The translations under genes and the position numbers were made by a program. This document shows positions 1 through 9,261 of a stretch of 50,430 nucleotides of DNA, piece after piece; within the stretch, counting starts at the first letter, position 1; each line of letters opens with the position of its first letter. Below the pieces are notes generated by a model. The model was not told where the DNA came from and did no database searches. It was given only the letters and a program-made list of their open reading frames with translations. Origin of the DNA: an uncultured Bacteroidales bacterium (GTDB lineage Bacteria; Bacteroidota; Bacteroidia; Bacteroidales; Muribaculaceae); NCBI GenBank assembly GCA_902774055.1, contig CACYGX010000020.1, positions 1-50,430 of the forward strand, in the 5' to 3' direction.

Positions 1-731
1 TTGCAGGGCAAGCACCGCAACCGTCGCACCGGTTCGGGCGGTATGCTCCTGGGTAAGGTAGAGAAGATCGGTGATGCCCTCAAGGGCAAAATCGACCTGC
101 AGGAGGGCGACCGCATCGCTACCCTCGTATCGCTGTCACTGACCCCGCTGCGCATCGACGAGATCCTCGAGATCCGTGCCGATGTTGACCAGGTGGACAT
201 CAAGGGCAAGGCTATCCTGTTCGAGAGCGGTATCTATGCCAAGATTCCTAACGACATGCCCGAGAAACTCGCGTTGAGCGCACTCGACGTCGCTGGTGCT
301 CCTGCTCAGACCGCCAAGTTGTGCCAGTATGGCCAGAACGTTGTGATCCTGGGTGCTGGTGGCAAGAGCGGTATGCTCTGCTGCTACGAGGCCAAGAAGC
401 GCGTAGGCGTTACCGGTAAGGTAATCGGCCTCGCCAACAGCCCCAAATCCACCCAGCGCATCAAGGACCTCGGCTTCTGTGACGTTGTCGAGGCGTGAAC
501 GTGCCTGATTGCGAGATGACTGCAGTGCTGTGCACCAAGGACGATGGCGTGGTTTACTTCTTCTCGATGGCCACCAGCTTTACCAAGGCTGCCCTGGGTG
601 CCGAGGGTATCGGTGCCGACGTGAACATGATTATCGGTAACGGCTACACCAAGGGCCATGCCGACTTTACCTTGCAGGAACTGCGCGAGTGCCCCGAGCT
701 GCGCAAGATCTTCGAGGAACTCTACGCCTAA
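1..731 (+). pseudogene. kdd: 3,5-diaminohexanoate dehydrogenase (Kdd), partial and internally broken
   Basis: Kdd oxidises 3,5-diaminohexanoate to 5-amino-3-oxohexanoate in lysine fermentation. The start lies outside the window. Frame 1 reads from TGSGGMLLGKVEKIGDAL through the nucleotide-binding segment VVILGAGGKSGMLCCYEAKK to GFCDVVEA and stops at 496-498. The family sequence resumes in another frame at 495 (VNVPDCEMTAVLCTKD, then FFSMATSFTKAALGAEGIG) and ends at 731. From memory of the family, roughly 28 residues between these blocks are missing, so this looks like an out-of-frame deletion of about 80-90 bp, not a single-base slip. It sits 15 bp before kamA, as expected for this pathway. 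The identity is secure. Whether the break is real or an assembly fault is open. Confidence 0.85.
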
Positions 732-746
732 TCAATCATTTTCATC

Positions 747-2030
747 ATGGTAGAATCAAGAAGAAAACAGATGTTTCCTGATGTCACCGACGAACAGTGG
801 AATGACTGGAAGTGGCAGGTGAAAAACCGCATCGAGACCCTCGATGAACTCAAGAAGTATGTGAGCCTCACCGCCGAGGAGGAAGAGGGCGTTAAGCAGA
901 CCCTCAAGACCCTGCGCATGGCCATCACGCCTTACTACCTGAGCCTCATCAATCCCGATGATCCCCACGACCCCATTCGTCGTCAGTGCATCCCCACGGG
1001 CCTTGAGACCCATCAGGCAGCAGCCGACCTGCTCGACCCGCTGCATGAGGACGAGGATTCTCCCACGCCCGGTTTGACTCACCGTTATCCCGATCGCGTG
1101 CTGTTCCTCATCACCGACATGTGCTCGATGTATTGCCGCCACTGTACCCGTCGCCGCTTTGCCGGACAAACCGACAACGAGTGTGGCATGGACCGCATCG
1201 AGATGGCGCTGGAATACATCCGCAAGACGCCCACCGTTCGCGACGTCCTGCTCTCGGGTGGCGATGCCCTCATGGTGAGCGACAAGCGATTGGAGTACAT
1301 CATCTCGGAATTGAGGAAGATTCCTCATGTGGAAATCGTCCGTCTGGGAACCCGCACCCCCGTGGTTTGCCCGCAGCGCGTCACTCCCGAGTTGTGCAAC
1401 ATGTTGAAGAAGTATCATCCCATCTGGATCAATACCCACTTCAACCATCCCAACGAGGTGACTCCCGAGTCGAGCCGTGCCTGTGAGATGCTGGCCGATG
1501 CCGGTATCCCCTTGGGCAACCAGAGCGTGCTGTTGCGCGGTGTGAACGACTGCGTCCACGTGATGAAGAAACTCGTGCACGAGATCGTGAAAATCCGTGT
1601 ACGTCCTTACTACATCTATCAGTGCGACCTGTCGATGGGTCTGGAGCATTTCCGCACCCCCGTCAGCAAGGGTATCGAGATTATCGAGGGCCTGCGTGGC
1701 CACACCAGCGGTTACTGCGTGCCCACCTTCGTGGTGGATGCTCCTGGTGGCGGCGGCAAGACTCCCGTTATGCCTCAGTATGTTATCTCGCAGGCACCGG
1801 GTAGAGTGGTGCTGCGCAACTTCGAGGGCGTGATCACGACCTATACCGAGCCCACCGAATACCACAGCGAGTGTAACTGTCCCGAATGCCAGGCTGCCCG
1901 CGCCAAGGAGCAAGTGGCTGCCGACAAGGCCGTGGATGGTGTTATCTCACTGCTCGAGGGCGAGCGCATGAACATTGAGCCCAAGGCGCTGAAACGCCAT
2001 GAGCGCAACGAGGTCCGCAACAAGAAGTAG
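747..2030 (+). CDS. kamA: L-lysine 2,3-aminomutase (KamA)
   Basis: A radical-SAM, PLP-dependent enzyme that converts L-lysine to L-beta-lysine, the first step of lysine fermentation. At 427 aa it is family length. The radical SAM cluster motif CSMYCRHC has Cys126, Cys130 and Cys133. The PLP lysine is Lys338 in DAPGGGGKTPVMPQY. Asp294 and Asp331 match the residues that hold the substrate amine, and Cys269 with Cys376, Cys378 and Cys381 (ECNCPEC) match the zinc site. All are one residue offset from the Clostridium subterminale numbering as I recall it. ATG at 747 follows the kdd stop by 15 bp. No Shine-Dalgarno is visible, which is normal for Bacteroidota. Confidence 0.97.
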   Translation: MVESRRKQMFPDVTDEQWNDWKWQVKNRIETLDELKKYVSLTAEEEEGVKQTLKTLRMAITPYYLSLINPDDPHDPIRRQCIPTGLETHQAAADLLDPLHEDEDSPTPGLTHRYPDRVLFLITDMCSMYCRHCTRRRFAGQTDNECGMDRIEMALEYIRKTPTVRDVLLSGGDALMVSDKRLEYIISELRKIPHVEIVRLGTRTPVVCPQRVTPELCNMLKKYHPIWINTHFNHPNEVTPESSRACEMLADAGIPLGNQSVLLRGVNDCVHVMKKLVHEIVKIRVRPYYIYQCDLSMGLEHFRTPVSKGIEIIEGLRGHTSGYCVPTFVVDAPGGGGKTPVMPQYVISQAPGRVVLRNFEGVITTYTEPTEYHSECNCPECQAARAKEQVAADKAVDGVISLLEGERMNIEPKALKRHERNEVRNKK

Positions 2031-2045
2031 GATATGATGTCAATC

Positions 2046-2079
2046 CCGTGGGGACGAGCCACACGGCAAGTCCCCACGG
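2046..2079 (+). other. Perfect 10-bp hairpin between kamA and kamB
   Basis: CCGTGGGGAC (2046-2055) pairs perfectly with GTCCCCACGG (2070-2079). The 14-nt loop contains GCC/GGC that could add three more pairs. It lies 16 nt after the kamA stop and ends 3 nt before the TTG proposed as the kamB start. No T-run follows, so it is not an intrinsic terminator. It could set the level of kamB translation or be an mRNA processing or stability element. That role is inference. Confidence 0.7.
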
Positions 2080-2082
2080 ACA

Positions 2083-3114
2083 TTGACTCTGTTAACAGCA
2101 GTGCTCCCGTTCATCGACGAAATATTGCGTTACGATAGCCTGTCTATCGTGGGTCTGGAAAAGAACACAGGCAAGACCGAGTGTCTCAAGTATGTGCTCG
2201 ACCGGCTCCCCGTCCAGCAAAAGCGCATCGCTGTGACATCCATCGGCATCGATGGCGAGACCGTAGATCAGGTGACCCGCACCCAGAAGCCCGAAATCGT
2301 GCTCCGCGAGGGGATGTATTTCGGAACCAGCGAGGCTCACTATCGCCAGCGCAGATTGGTGTCGGAACTTATCGACGTGAGTGACGAGAGCACTTCACTG
2401 GGCAGGGTGGTGACCGCCAAAGCGGTCACGGGAGGCAAGATCCTGCTCTCAGGACCCTCCTCGGCAAGCGGCTTGAAGCGATGGATGGGCGAGATGCACC
2501 GCAAGGACATTGACCTGGTCATCATCGACGGGGCCCTGTCGCGCTTGAGTTCGGCTTCACCGGCAGTGAGCCAATCGATGATCCTGGCAACGGGAGCGGC
2601 CTACTCGGCCAATATACCCACCCTGGTGAGCAAGACGGCCCATGTCGTGGATCTGGTTAACCTGGAGTTGACCAGCGAGGACAAGATCAAGATGCTTCTG
2701 CCCCTGGAAAAGGGCGTTTGGTTCATCGACAAGCAGGGCAACCTCAACAGTCTGGACTCAGTGACCTCGTTGTCCAAGGATATCCACTTCGAGGGAATGG
2801 AGAACTGTGAGACGCTCTATGTGGCTGGCGCCCTGGTCGATGCCTTTCTCGAGAAGGTGAGGAAGAACAAGAACCTCAAGCAGGTGGAACTTGTTGTGCG
2901 TGATTTCACAAAGTTTTTTGTGACTCCCCAGCAGTTCAGATTGTTCCTCAAGGCAGGCGGACGCATGAGGGTATTGCAAAAGAGCAAACTGATCGCCGTT
3001 ACGGTCAATCCCACGTCGCCCAGCGGCTATGTCCTTGACTCGGACACCCTGTGCGGCAAGCTCAGCGAAGCCATCGGGCTTCCTGTTTACGATTTATTAA
3101 AGAACAAAGATTAA
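2083..3114 (+). CDS. kamB: KamB-like P-loop protein of the lysine fermentation operon
   Basis: A 343-aa protein with a Walker A motif GLEKNTGKT at residues 24-32 and a Walker B-like stretch DLVIIDGA near residue 145. Genes of this type stand between kamA and kamD in fermenting Clostridia, Fusobacteria and Porphyromonas. With the MutS-like KamC they are suspected to protect or reactivate the cobalamin-dependent KamDE. I treat that as a hypothesis. The reading frame opens with TTG at 2083, directly after a strong hairpin. GTG at 2101 is an equally possible start and would place the hairpin farther from the initiation site. The stop is one base before the kamC start, suggesting translational coupling. 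Confidence 0.8.
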   Translation: MTLLTAVLPFIDEILRYDSLSIVGLEKNTGKTECLKYVLDRLPVQQKRIAVTSIGIDGETVDQVTRTQKPEIVLREGMYFGTSEAHYRQRRLVSELIDVSDESTSLGRVVTAKAVTGGKILLSGPSSASGLKRWMGEMHRKDIDLVIIDGALSRLSSASPAVSQSMILATGAAYSANIPTLVSKTAHVVDLVNLELTSEDKIKMLLPLEKGVWFIDKQGNLNSLDSVTSLSKDIHFEGMENCETLYVAGALVDAFLEKVRKNKNLKQVELVVRDFTKFFVTPQQFRLFLKAGGRMRVLQKSKLIAVTVNPTSPSGYVLDSDTLCGKLSEAIGLPVYDLLKNKD

Positions 3115-3115
3115 C

Positions 3116-4480
3116 GTGCAACTGAAAAATGTCATAGAATCGCCTTGTGGCCTGCGTTACATGCTCGACCGGCTGGACTTGCAGTCGGGTTTTGCGCGCC
3201 GCTGGCTCCTGGACTCCCCCATGATGACTCGAGAAGAAGATATCAGGGCGTCCTATGACGTGTTGCACCGTTTTAGGGACTTCATCGACAGGGAGGACAA
3301 AACCTATATCGATACACTGCAGTTCAGGCTGCAGGGGCTTAAAGATATCAGGACCACCATCAAGAACCTCTCCCAGAAGTCCACACTCGATGATATCGAG
3401 CTGTTTGAGGTGAAGCATCTCGCTATCCTGGCGACCGACGTGGCACGGTTGCTTCAAGAGCATGGCATGGACAACGTGGTGGTCATTCCCGCTCTCGACA
3501 AGGTCATCAGCATCCTTGACCCCGATGGGATGAAGATTGCCACATTTTATATTTATGACTCCTATTGCGCCCAACTCAAGGATCTGCGCGCCGCCATGCG
3601 CCAGCATCCCGAGCAACAGGACGATCTCTTGCTCCAGGCCAATGAACTGGAGGAGGGCGTGCGCCGGGATTTGAGTCTCGAGTTGCACCCCTTTGCAACG
3701 GCTATCGAGCAAGCCCAAATCGCCCTGGCCCAAATTGACGTATGTTTGGCCAAGGCGATCCAGATGAGGCAGATGGGATTGACATTCCCTGCCTTTGCCC
3801 GCGATGGAATCAGCCGTTATGGCGCAATGTTCCATCCCCTGGTTAAAGAGTCACTGGTTGAACACGGCAGGGAGTTCCAGCCTGTTGATATTGCCTTCGG
3901 GCAGCAACCCACGCTCATCACGGGTGCCAACATGGGTGGTAAGACCGTGGTATTGAAGACGTTGACCCTGTGTCAACTGCTCTTCCAATTCGGGTTCGGC
4001 ATACCCGCGGCTACGGCCGAAATTGCCGTTAGAGACGAGATATACTTCTGCATCGGTGACGAACAGTCGGTCGAGAAAGGCCTGTCATCGTTTGCCGCTG
4101 AGATGAAGAACATCGATGCCGTTATCCAGGCATCGCGCAAGAACAAGAAAATACTGGCGTTGATTGACGAACCCGCCCGCACAACCAACCCTACCGAGGG
4201 CGCCGCCCTCGTGTCGGCGTTGTTAAGGGTGCTGGCAAGCAAGGACATGAGCCTGGTCATGACAACGCACTACGATATAGAGTCGGGCGATGCCCGTTGC
4301 CTCAGGGTCAAGGGCTTCGAGAACGGCTCGATGGACTACCAACTGGTCGAGGTCCAGGACGGCGAGGTGCCCCATGAGGCACTCAACATCGCCCAAAGCC
4401 TGGGCATTGACCGCGAGTGGATCGATATGGCAAGAGAGCAACTCGAGGCCTCTATTTCACGAGAAAACGACAAACATTGA
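3116..4480 (+). CDS. kamC: KamC-like MutS-related ATPase
   Basis: A 454-aa protein with a MutS-type ATPase domain in its C-terminal half. It has Walker A GANMGGKT (270-277), the signature-like segment GDEQSVEKGLSSFAAEM (about 314-330) and Walker B LALIDEP with Asp351-Glu352. The N-terminal mismatch-recognition domains of MutS are absent, and helical lever-like sequence fills residues 40-220. It is therefore not a repair MutS. Its fixed place between kamB and kamD points to a role with the 5,6-aminomutase, perhaps conformational reactivation. The start is GTG at 3116, with one base between it and the kamB stop. Confidence 0.82.
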   Translation: MQLKNVIESPCGLRYMLDRLDLQSGFARRWLLDSPMMTREEDIRASYDVLHRFRDFIDREDKTYIDTLQFRLQGLKDIRTTIKNLSQKSTLDDIELFEVKHLAILATDVARLLQEHGMDNVVVIPALDKVISILDPDGMKIATFYIYDSYCAQLKDLRAAMRQHPEQQDDLLLQANELEEGVRRDLSLELHPFATAIEQAQIALAQIDVCLAKAIQMRQMGLTFPAFARDGISRYGAMFHPLVKESLVEHGREFQPVDIAFGQQPTLITGANMGGKTVVLKTLTLCQLLFQFGFGIPAATAEIAVRDEIYFCIGDEQSVEKGLSSFAAEMKNIDAVIQASRKNKKILALIDEPARTTNPTEGAALVSALLRVLASKDMSLVMTTHYDIESGDARCLRVKGFENGSMDYQLVEVQDGEVPHEALNIAQSLGIDREWIDMAREQLEASISRENDKH

Positions 4481-4499
4481 TACTATATACTATAATACT

Positions 4500-6056
4500 A
4501 TGCAAAAAAGCAAGTTAGGACTAGATTTCGAAAAAGTTGAGTACGCTAGAGGACTCGCCAAAGGCATCGCCGAGGATGTGCAGTCCTTTGTGGAGCAGTA
4601 CACCACAGTGGCTGTCGAGCGTACCCTGTGCCGCTTGATGGGCATCGATGGAGTTGATGACAATGATGTGCCCCTGCCCAACGTGGTCGTTGAGGCGCTC
4701 AAGGACAAGGGTGTCTTGAACGAGGGCGCTCTGTTCTTCATAGCCAATGCCATGATCCAGACAGGTCTCAACCCGCAGCAGATTGCCGAGAAGGTGGCTA
4801 CTGATGAACTTGACATCACCAAGGTGGTGACCCGTGACCCCAAGCAGATTGCTGACGCTTTGCAACCCGTCATCGACGAGAGCATGGCCCGCATCCGTGC
4901 CCGCCGTGCCCGCCGCGAGCATTACCTCGAGACCATCGGCGAGGGCCCCAAGCCCTACCTCTACATCATTGTGGCAACGGGTAACATCTATGAGGACGTG
5001 GTACAGGCTCAGGCTGGTGCCCGTCAAGGTGCCGATGTCATTGCTGTGATCCGCACCACTGGCCAGAGCCTCTTGGACTATGTACCCTATGGCGCGACGA
5101 CCGAGGGCTTCGGTGGCACCTTCGCTACTCAGGAGAACTTCCGTATCATGCGCAAGGCGCTCGATGAGGTAGGTGAGGAGCAAGGCCGTTACATCCGCCT
5201 GTGTAACTACTGTTCAGGACTCTGCATGCCTGAGATCGCCATCATGGGAGCCTTTGAGGGTCTTGACGTGATGCTGAACGATGCGCTCTACGGCATCTTG
5301 TTCCGCGACATCAACATGCAGCGCACCTTGATTGACCAGTACATGAGCCGCATCATCAACGGTTTTGCTGGTGTGATTATCAACACGGGTGAGGACAACT
5401 ATCTGACCACCGCCGACGCTGTTGAAGCCGCCCACACGGTGCTGGCTTCAGACCTCATCAACGAGCAGTTGGCCCTCATGGCTGGTTTGCCCGAGGAGCA
5501 GATGGGTCTGGGACATGCCTTTGAGATGGATCCCATGCTCGAGAACGGCTTCCTCCTGGAGCTGGCTCAGGCACAGATGACCCGTGAGATCTTCCCCAAA
5601 GCCACGTTGAAGTATATGCCTCCCACCAAGTTCATGACTGGTAACATTTTCCGCGGCCACATCCAGGATGCGTTGTTCAACATGATCGGTATCTGGACCC
5701 ATCAGGGCATCCAGCTGCTGGGTATGCCCACCGAGGCTATCCACACGCCCTTCATGAGCGACCGCTACCTCTCGATCGAGAACGCCAAGTACATCTTCAA
5801 CAACATGAAGAGCATCGGCGAGGAGATGGAGTTTGTCGAGGGCGGTATCTGCCGCAACCGTGTTAAGGAAGTACTTGGCAACACCATCAAGTTGCTTGAG
5901 GACATCACCAAGGAAGGCCTGTTTACCGCACTCGAGAAAGGTATCTTTGGCGACGTGAAGCGTCCCAAGAACGGCGGTAAGGGTCTGCAGGGTGTCACCA
6001 TGAAGGGTGAGAACTACTACAACCCGTTTGTGGAGTTGATGAAAGGCAAGAGATAA
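4500..6056 (+). CDS. kamD: Lysine 5,6-aminomutase alpha subunit (KamD)
   Basis: The large subunit of the adenosylcobalamin- and PLP-dependent mutase that moves the terminal amino group of beta-lysine to give 3,5-diaminohexanoate. ATG at 4500 gives 518 aa, the usual size. An in-frame extension back to 4290 only overlaps kamC in another frame and is rejected. The protein starts MQKSKLGLDFEKVEYARGLA and is alignable by eye to KamD throughout, with blocks such as YGATTEGFGGTFATQENFR and VIINTGEDNYLTTADA. It follows kamC after 19 bp of AT-rich sequence (ACTATATACTATAATACT), which acts as an A/T-rich Bacteroidota-type leader, and precedes kamE by 34 bp. Confidence 0.96.
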   Translation: MQKSKLGLDFEKVEYARGLAKGIAEDVQSFVEQYTTVAVERTLCRLMGIDGVDDNDVPLPNVVVEALKDKGVLNEGALFFIANAMIQTGLNPQQIAEKVATDELDITKVVTRDPKQIADALQPVIDESMARIRARRARREHYLETIGEGPKPYLYIIVATGNIYEDVVQAQAGARQGADVIAVIRTTGQSLLDYVPYGATTEGFGGTFATQENFRIMRKALDEVGEEQGRYIRLCNYCSGLCMPEIAIMGAFEGLDVMLNDALYGILFRDINMQRTLIDQYMSRIINGFAGVIINTGEDNYLTTADAVEAAHTVLASDLINEQLALMAGLPEEQMGLGHAFEMDPMLENGFLLELAQAQMTREIFPKATLKYMPPTKFMTGNIFRGHIQDALFNMIGIWTHQGIQLLGMPTEAIHTPFMSDRYLSIENAKYIFNNMKSIGEEMEFVEGGICRNRVKEVLGNTIKLLEDITKEGLFTALEKGIFGDVKRPKNGGKGLQGVTMKGENYYNPFVELMKGKR

Positions 6057-6090
6057 TAACAACACATTACATTAAGGTTACTATACGACT

Positions 6091-6879
6091 ATGAGCGAAG
6101 GATTATATAGCATGGAAGCTAAGGATTTTGACAAAACCTTAGACTTCACCAAAATAAAGCCCTACGGCGACACAATGAACGATGGCAAGGTGCAGCTTAG
6201 CTTCACGCTGCCCGTTCCCTGTGGTGCCGAGGCCGTCGAGGCCGCCAAGCAGTTACTCCGCAAGATGGGTCTGGAGAACCCCAGCGTGGTATTTTATAAG
6301 GAACTCACCCCGGGTTTCACCTTCTTTAACTGCTACGGTAGCTGCACCCACACTGTGGATTACTCGACGATCTACGTCCCCAAGGTGGAGAGCAACACGA
6401 TGGACATGTATGAGACCGATGAGTATATCAAGGAGAATATCGGCCGCAAGATTGTCATCGTGGGTGCCTCGACAGGAACCGACGCCCATACTGTGGGCAT
6501 CGACGCCATCATGAACATGAAGGGTTATGCAGGCCACTACGGACTGGAGCGCTATGAGATGATTGAAGCTTACAACCTGGGCTCACAGGTGCCTAACGAC
6601 GAGTTCATTGCCAAGGGCATCGAACTCCATGCCGACGCCCTGCTTGTATCCCAGACTGTGACCCAAAAGGACGTGCACATCAAGAACATGACCGAGTTCA
6701 TCGAGCTGATGGAGGCCGAGGGCCTGCGCGACAAGATGATCTGCTGCTGCGGTGGTGCACGTGTCACCCACGAGTTGGCCAAGGAACTCGGCTTTGATGC
6801 CGGCTTTGGCATGAACACCTACGCCGACGACGTGGCATCGTTCGTCGTGCAAGAGATGGTCAAGAGAGGAATGAAATAA
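6091..6879 (+). CDS. kamE: Lysine 5,6-aminomutase beta subunit (KamE), B12- and PLP-binding
   Basis: The small subunit, carrying both cofactors. The B12 motif DxHxxG is DAHTVG, with His133 as the lower-axial cobalt ligand. Lys144 (MNMKG) is the PLP-forming lysine. Both numbers are the same as in the Clostridium sticklandii enzyme as I recall it, which fixes the ATG at 6091. The S/T-x-L region appears as LLVSQTVT near residue 187. At 262 aa it is family length. This is the enzyme that makes the operon depend on adenosylcobalamin, which the genes at 21-44 kb could supply. Confidence 0.97.
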   Translation: MSEGLYSMEAKDFDKTLDFTKIKPYGDTMNDGKVQLSFTLPVPCGAEAVEAAKQLLRKMGLENPSVVFYKELTPGFTFFNCYGSCTHTVDYSTIYVPKVESNTMDMYETDEYIKENIGRKIVIVGASTGTDAHTVGIDAIMNMKGYAGHYGLERYEMIEAYNLGSQVPNDEFIAKGIELHADALLVSQTVTQKDVHIKNMTEFIELMEAEGLRDKMICCCGGARVTHELAKELGFDAGFGMNTYADDVASFVVQEMVKRGMK

Positions 6880-6921
6880 CTTTTTAAAAAAACATATAAT
6901 TAATCTCAAAAACCGTTTATT

Positions 6922-7581
6922 ATGGACAAATATCAAATGAGAGAAGTCATCGCAAAACGTGCCGCAAAGGAGTTGCACGATGGCGATGTTGTGAACTTGG
7001 GTATTGGTATCCCTACCTTAATCCCTAACTACCTGCCCGATGGCGTATCGGTAACCTTGCAGACCGAGAACGGCGCGATGGGTATGGGCCCCACCCCCGA
7101 GGAGGGCAAGGAGGACAAGAACCTGATTAACGCTGGTGGCGGTGCCATCACGTTGAATCCCGGCGCATGCACCTTCGACTCGGCTACCTCGTTCGCCATC
7201 ATCCGCGGCGGCCACGTGAACGTTTCGTTCCTGGGCGCTCTGCAGGTCGATGAGAAAGGTAACCTTGCCAACTGGATTATCCCTGGCAAGATGGCTCCCG
7301 GCATGGGCGGCGCAATGGACCTTGTAGTGGGTGCCAAGCGTGTGATCCTCACCATGGAGCACACCCAGAAGGGTAACCCCAAGATCCTGAAGGAGTGCAC
7401 GTTGCCCCTCACCGCTGCTGGTCAGGTCAACATGATTATCACCGAGATGGGTGTGATGGACATCACCCCCGAGGGCATCGTCCTGCGTGAGCTCCATCCC
7501 GAGTTCACTGTCGAGGATGTGCAGGCCGCTACCGAGGCTAAGCTCATCATCTCGCCCGACCTCAAGCCCATGGACGTTTAA
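6922..7581 (+). CDS. atoA: Butyrate/acetoacetate CoA-transferase, beta subunit
   Basis: The catalytic subunit of a family I CoA-transferase that moves CoA from butyryl-CoA to acetoacetate, releasing butyrate. The active-site glutamate is Glu49 in TENGAMGMG, with the glycine-rich GLGIP-like segment [15 protein letters not shown] before it. At 219 aa it is one subunit only. The alpha subunit is not in this window and presumably lies upstream with kce and kal. An A/T-rich leader without Shine-Dalgarno precedes ATG 6922. Substrate preference is inferred from the operon. Confidence 0.93.
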   Translation: MDKYQMREVIAKRAAKELHDGDVVNLGIGIPTLIPNYLPDGVSVTLQTENGAMGMGPTPEEGKEDKNLINAGGGAITLNPGACTFDSATSFAIIRGGHVNVSFLGALQVDEKGNLANWIIPGKMAPGMGGAMDLVVGAKRVILTMEHTQKGNPKILKECTLPLTAAGQVNMIITEMGVMDITPEGIVLRELHPEFTVEDVQAATEAKLIISPDLKPMDV

Positions 7582-7596
7582 TTCCAGCAAATTGTC

Positions 7597-8373
7597 ATGG
7601 AATATAACTTTCTCAAGATAGAGCACAACGACGGCATTACCGTCATGAAGGTATCTGCCCCCAAGTCGCTGAATGCCCTGAACTCCACGATTCTCAAGGA
7701 GATGGGTGACTTTATCGGCAATTTGGACAGCAAGACCCGCGTGCTCATCATCACTGGCGACGGCGAGAAGTCGTTTGTCGCTGGAGCTGACATCAGCGAG
7801 ATGGCTCATCTCAACGAGGCCGAAGGCTTCGAGTTTGGCCGCTTGGGTGCTCAGGTGTTCCGCGCTATCGAGACGTTGCCCATCCCCGTCATCGCTGCCG
7901 TCAACGGCTTTGCCCTGGGTGGTGGTTGCGAGTTGGCGATGGCCTGCGACATCCGCATCGCTTCGAGCAAGGCCAAGTTTGGCCAGCCCGAGGTTGGCCT
8001 GGGCATTATCCCAGGTTTCTCAGGCACGTACCGCTTGCCCAAACTCGTTGGACAGGGCTATGCCAAGGAGATGATCTACACGGGTGCTGTCATCCGTGCT
8101 AACGAGGCCCTTCGCATCGGTCTGGTGAATGCTGTCTATGAGCCCGAGGAGTTGATGGACAAGGCGATGGAGATGGCTCAGATGATGCTCAAGAACGCGC
8201 CTGTTGCCATCAGCCTGGCCAAGCAAAGCATCAACGAGGGTTATGACCTTGATGCCGACGGTGCCATTGCTCTGGAGAACAAGCTCTTCGGCAAGTGCTT
8301 CGCCACCGCCGACCAGAAAGAGGGCATGGACGCGTTCCTCAACAAGCGCAAGGCCGATTTTAAAGGAGAATAA
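7597..8373 (+). CDS. crt: Enoyl-CoA hydratase (crotonase)
   Basis: Interconverts 3-hydroxybutyryl-CoA and crotonyl-CoA. The crotonase fold is clear: oxyanion-hole region SFVAGADISEM, GGGCELAMACDIRIA with Glu112, and GQPEVGLGIIPG with Glu132 as the two catalytic glutamates. At 258 aa it is family length. It starts 15 bp after the CoA-transferase gene. Together with the next gene it lets the operon also make butyryl-CoA from acetoacetyl-CoA, not only from the crotonyl-CoA released by lysine breakdown. Confidence 0.95.
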   Translation: MEYNFLKIEHNDGITVMKVSAPKSLNALNSTILKEMGDFIGNLDSKTRVLIITGDGEKSFVAGADISEMAHLNEAEGFEFGRLGAQVFRAIETLPIPVIAAVNGFALGGGCELAMACDIRIASSKAKFGQPEVGLGIIPGFSGTYRLPKLVGQGYAKEMIYTGAVIRANEALRIGLVNAVYEPEELMDKAMEMAQMMLKNAPVAISLAKQSINEGYDLDADGAIALENKLFGKCFATADQKEGMDAFLNKRKADFKGE

Positions 8374-8415
8374 ACATTAAATAACTTACAATCAATAAAA
8401 TAATAATATCAGATT

Positions 8416-9252
8416 ATGAAAATTTGTGTTATTGGAACAGGTACGATGGCTAAAGGTATCGTCAAGGCATTTGCCGCCAAGATGCCCGTAGTCATGAAGA
8501 GCCGCACCCAGGAGAGCCTGGACAAGGCAATGACTTCGATTTCTAAGGGCTACAACAAGCTCGTCGAGAAGGGTAAAATCACCGAGGATGCCATGAAGGC
8601 CATCCTGGGCAACATCACCACCACGACCGACTATGCCACCTTTGCCGATGCCGACCTCGTTATCGAGGCTGCCGTTGAGAACATGCAGTTGAAGAAGGAC
8701 GTGTTCATGGAGCTTGACAAGATCTGCAAGCCCGAGACCATCTTCGCTACCAACTCGTCATCGCTCTCGATTACCGAGATTGCCGCTTGCACAAGCCGTC
8801 CCGCTCAGTTCATTGGCTGCCACTTCTTCAATCCCGCCGACCGCATGGCGCTCGTCGAGGTCATCAAGGGTCAGCTCACCAGCGATGAGACCGCCAAGTG
8901 CATCATCGACCTCACGACCGAGATCGGCAAGACTCCCGTGCCCGTTAACGAGGCTCCCGGTTTTGTCGTTAACCGCATTTTGATCCCGATGATCAACGAG
9001 GCAGTGGGCATTCTCGCCGACGGTATCGCTAGCGCCGAGGATATCGACAAGTGCATGATGCTGGGTGCCAACCATCCCATGGGACCCCTCGCACTGGCCG
9101 ACCTCATTGGTAACGATGTCAACCTCGCCATCATGGAAGTGCTCTACAACGAGTTTGGCGATCCCAAGTATCGTCCTCACCCGCTGCTGCGCAAGATGGT
9201 TCGCGCAGGACTGCTGGGTCGCAAAACCGGCGAAGGCTTCTATAAGTATTAA
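8416..9252 (+). CDS. hbd: 3-hydroxybutyryl-CoA dehydrogenase
   Basis: An NAD(P)-dependent enzyme reducing acetoacetyl-CoA to 3-hydroxybutyryl-CoA. The Rossmann motif is IGTGTMAKG (residues 6-14). The usual second-to-last glycine position reads Ala-Lys, a mild variant. Catalytic His136 lies in [11 protein letters not shown] and Glu148 follows. The C-terminal 3HCDH domain includes GFVVNRIL and [15 protein letters not shown]. At 278 aa it is typical. It is separated from bcd by an 87-bp spacer with a hairpin and repeat. Confidence 0.95.
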   Translation: MKICVIGTGTMAKGIVKAFAAKMPVVMKSRTQESLDKAMTSISKGYNKLVEKGKITEDAMKAILGNITTTTDYATFADADLVIEAAVENMQLKKDVFMELDKICKPETIFATNSSSLSITEIAACTSRPAQFIGCHFFNPADRMALVEVIKGQLTSDETAKCIIDLTTEIGKTPVPVNEAPGFVVNRILIPMINEAVGILADGIASAEDIDKCMMLGANHPMGPLALADLIGNDVNLAIMEVLYNEFGDPKYRPHPLLRKMVRAGLLGRKTGEGFYKY

Positions 9253-9261
9253 TCATCACTT

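Noticed and set aside
756-1913. Long - strand open frame opposite kamA (385 codons)
   Set aside because: It mirrors the kamA coding strand, has no family motifs, and lies antisense to a secure gene. Other long antisense frames over kamD, bcd, cbiP, receptor 2 and porU were rejected for the same reason.
4290-4499. Upstream extension of kamD into kamC
   Set aside because: The extra 70 residues only translate the end of kamC in another frame. ATG 4500 gives the family N-terminus and length.
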